From Archangium violaceum (GTDB lineage: Bacteria > Myxococcota > Myxococcia > Myxococcales > Myxococcaceae): DNA of 64,000 nucleotides. The notes under the pieces were generated by a model. The model was given only the letters and a program-made list of their open reading frames with translations, ran no database searches and was not told the origin of the DNA. Of the stretch, positions 62,501 through 64,000 are shown piece by piece; the first letter of the stretch is position 1, and each line of letters opens with the position of its first letter. The translations under genes and the position numbers were made by a program. The stretch lies in contig NZ_CP069338.1 in NCBI RefSeq assembly GCF_016859125.1, forward strand, positions 1,116,001-1,180,000, read 5' to 3'.

Positions 62501-64000
62501 CTGGCCACGCGCCCCCTCGGGCTCGAGCGCCACCACGGCCTCGAAGGACTCCGCGGCATCACGGTACGCCCCCGAGGACAGCGAGGCATGACCGAGCCGC
62601 AGGTGGGTGCGCACGCGCACCGGGACGGGAAGCGACTCGCCCCCGGCCGCGAGCAGACGCCGGTCATAGGGCTGGGCCGCGTTCGGGCCACCGCCCTTGG
62701 CGGCCAGCTCCGCGCGCGTGGCGAGCGCGTCCACGTCGTCACCCGCGTGGGCCAGGTAGTCGTCGAAGGCCTGGGCGGCGAGCAGCGACTCCCCCGCCTC
62801 GAGCAGGAGGTCCGCGCGCTCACGCAGCAGCGGCAGCGCCTGCTCCGACGGTACGGAGGCGGCACGAAGGGACAGCAGCTCCGCCAGGCGGCGCACGTCC
62901 CCGGCGGCACGGGCCCGCAGCACGTGGAAGGCCTCGGCGCTGGAGGGAGCGAGCTCGAAGGCCTGGTCCTCGCACAGCAGCGCGCGCTCCAGCGCACCGG
63001 CCTCGCGGAAGGCCTTCGCGGCGGCCAGGTAGCTCTCCGCGGCCTGCGCGGGCGGCTGCTTCTGGGCGCGGCGCAACATCAGCGCGGCGAGCGACTGCAG
63101 GTCCTCCGTCTCCGTGAGGAAGGCGCGGTGGCGGGAGTAGAGCGGCTCCTGGAAGGGGTCCGCCTCCAGCAGGAGGGCGTCGAACTCGGCGGCGTCCGCG
63201 TCCCGCCCCAGCTCGTGGAGCAGGTCCGCGGCCTGACGGGTGAGGCCCAGGTCGTCCGGCAGCGCCGAGCGCGCGGCGAGCAGCGCGATGACGGCGGCAT
63301 CCGGACGTCCGGCGCGCTCACGGTAGAGGGTGGCGGCGCGCAGCAGCAGTTGCGCGCGGAGGGTGGGCTCCTCCTCATGCGAGGCGGAGTCCTCGAACCA
63401 GGCGGCCAGCTCGGCCACGCGCCCCTCGCGCTCGAGCAGCTCGCACAGGAGCGTCTCGGCCTCCTGGAGGGAACGGTCCAGGCGGAGCGCCTCGCGCAGG
63501 AAGCCCTCGGCCTTGCTGGAGTCGTCCAGCACCTCCAGGTGGAGCTTCGCCAACCGCAGCAGCGACGTGGCCTTCCCGGGCGCCTCGGGGAGCAGCGGCA
63601 GGACGCGCTCCAACCAGCGGGCCTCGGCGACGGTATCGTCCCGGCGCACGGCCAGCTCGATGCCCATGCGCGCCGTGTCGAGCTGCTCGGAGAGCGCGAA
63701 GGCCCGCTCCAGCGCGGCCTCGGCGGCGGACAGGTCCAGCTTCGCGTCGCGCAGCATCTCCGCGCGGTGGCGCTCGTAGGCGGCGGCCTCGTCCTTCCGG
63801 TCCTCCTTCTCCAGGAGGAAGCGCAGCGCCTCCAGCGAGCGCAGCGAGTCATCCACCCGGCCCGACTCCTCGGCCAGGCGCGCGTGCTCCGCGCAGGCGG
63901 AGATGGCGCCGTCCAGGTCTCCACGCTCCTGGCAGAGCGCGGCCACCACCTGGAGCTGGGCCATCAGCTCGGGGGCATGGCCCGTGTCGCGGTAGAGGTC
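59588..64000 (-). CDS. Giant TPR-repeat protein, N-terminus beyond window
   Basis: A frame of 1,470 codons reaches the right edge, so the N-terminus lies outside. Nearly the whole protein is made of TPR-type helical hairpins, with recurrent ALRLDRSLQEAETLLCELLEREG and AAELFEDPRESIDALLHLTRLRP patterns and Ala/Leu/Glu/Arg-rich composition. The last 200 residues (about 1270-1470) are different, with more mixed sequence (LPEGFRHPLPPNAVAVTAEVMP, SPDELVLGAGTLACFGP). Such proteins are scaffolds in myxobacteria; the partner is unknown. The upstream residues (DLYRDTGHAPEL) keep the frame open. Confidence 0.85.
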   Translation of the reverse strand, partial: DLYRDTGHAPELMAQLQVVAALCQERGDLDGAISACAEHARLAEESGRVDDSLRSLEALRFLLEKEDRKDEAAAYERHRAEMLRDAKLDLSAAEAALERAFALSEQLDTARMGIELAVRRDDTVAEARWLERVLPLLPEAPGKATSLLRLAKLHLEVLDDSSKAEGFLREALRLDRSLQEAETLLCELLEREGRVAELAAWFEDSASHEEEPTLRAQLLLRAATLYRERAGRPDAAVIALLAARSALPDDLGLTRQAADLLHELGRDADAAEFDALLLEADPFQEPLYSRHRAFLTETEDLQSLAALMLRRAQKQPPAQAAESYLAAAKAFREAGALERALLCEDQAFELAPSSAEAFHVLRARAAGDVRRLAELLSLRAASVPSEQALPLLRERADLLLEAGESLLAAQAFDDYLAHAGDDVDALATRAELAAKGGGPNAAQPYDRRLLAAGGESLPVPVRVRTHLRLGHASLSSGAYRDAAESFEAVVALEPEGARGQEALSLLAEVYGRTGDSKGLYRASLKLARKADAATAEVLYRRAADLFEDPRESIDALLHLTRLRPADAHIIDRAVTGLRALGRPADLLAVYEAGAEAAGGSRAAELLMAAAEVAAEQLDDPRRAAALRERAAEADPTNVAAIRALVEGLRERGEQAALLEALERLVPATEDADEASLLRLELASLASAAGRESLAREALEAVVARGTSGAGYAEALEALEPLLAEEPGRLAEVRLARAELLANAERRELLLSASREFEAAGRLPDALRSARAAVSIEPDAESLGWVARLHRAAGETGRAAQALLQAARLAYSAQRPALLLEAADLWESAGERIEALEVLERLASEAPGTLGPVELAERFTRLGAPARAVEVGFGPALESGDLTGALALAERAGDMARVRQALWALVARPDADASHVTDLTTGLRAEGDWEGLLRLAELLTQWDAAMAMGLRDEVLRAEAAPAEARLLALESFATSPGFTERLRLLLSSIGGFPEAVAEVVLTHVRALSLDERVEALSDAADGWPERRGKLLRERFRLQRDAGRTADAADTLGLLILLETDPKARASLHVEHGDMLMWAGDKARAQEAFEKALEDAPGTVRALEFLLPIYDETRNHARFVVVAEQLAAILAGPAAMGLWRERLAEAYEALGRLPEAAEQLKLLPETPERLERRVRIAEAQGLTGEALQLRERLTDDPATLEGILRRYLDGQLVVFAVRLAERLFQAGQLSMEAKRLVAERLSPTYEGAALAIYLWPELLRRQPVDADGWTLYAEALVACDDVPMEVARVDGFGAALVSSTASASAATISRVALPEGFRHPLPPNAVAVTAEVMPRLHAALRPTLKELGAESLRVFLNPAGGVEAYLASPDELVLGAGTLACFGPVELSYLCALALCLGGSGEALTRPGPVQGFDVAAVAAFRAVPASLAASRVLAHLSPEVRGSDPSSLDVGTVLRTSTAFRAVALAALETV

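Overview
This 64 kb, GC-rich window looks like chromosomal DNA of a myxobacterium, most likely the Cystobacter/Archangium side of the Myxococcales. This is an inference from content: eukaryote-type Ser/Thr kinases fused to other modules, large TPR proteins, secreted degradative enzymes with Ig-like and starch-binding modules, histone-H1-like lysine/alanine tails, and many short-spaced or overlapping genes. I see no phage, complete insertion sequence, CRISPR array, rRNA or convincing tRNA.

Layout. 1-3.8 kb: edge of a membrane-anchored protein, a TPR protein, a DUF418 membrane protein and a divergent glutathione S-transferase. 3.8-9.3 kb: a heme-oxygenase-fold protein translationally coupled to a nitronate monooxygenase, a divergent LysR regulator with a T-N11-A box, then a gene fragment and an Old Yellow Enzyme. 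9.5-13.4 kb: an exported PHB-depolymerase-type esterase and a small CBM21-type secreted protein. 13.7-19.7 kb: a 1,665-residue Ser/Thr kinase-ATPase-TPR-GAF-histidine kinase fusion, overlapping tail to tail with a methyltransferase. 19.8-23.8 kb: two gene fossils, a lipoprotein and a Ser/Thr kinase with a TonB C-terminal domain. 23.9-31.9 kb: secreted trypsin-like protease, SerA-type dehydrogenase, LysR/Atu4866 pair, PQQ-type sugar dehydrogenase, and a metallo-beta-lactamase-fold hydrolase with a divergent TetR and a three-copy operator. 31.9-36.8 kb: an alcohol/aldehyde dehydrogenase pair facing an AcoR-type sigma-54 activator, with a good -24/-12 promoter and an inverted repeat between them. 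36.8-49 kb: glycolate-oxidase-like enzyme, SRPBCC protein, outer-membrane/lipoprotein pair, CBS protein, broken SUKH gene, ketopantoate-reductase-like enzyme, PAS/GAF histidine kinase, glyoxalase-fold protein with an H1-like tail, fatty-acid-hydroxylase-like protein with a divergent TetR, and a lytic transglycosylase. 49-57 kb: CutC, PNGase A-like glycoamidase, a NagB-like protein lacking two catalytic residues, PfkA, XdhC, an aldose-epimerase-like protein and threonine synthase. 57-64 kb: a leftward gene set (giant TPR protein, lipoprotein, QueC, VanX-type dipeptidase, a tiny coupled ORF and a two-repeat protein).

The strongest observations are (i) the LysR / heme-oxygenase-like / nitronate monooxygenase unit, (ii) a nearly complete sigma-54 regulatory layout for aldehyde oxidation, (iii) a set of short gene fossils in intergenic gaps, several with clean internal deletions, and (iv) fusions such as kinase-TonB and H1-tail-glyoxalase. 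All functional names rest on recognised motifs and family resemblance read by eye; no database search was possible.
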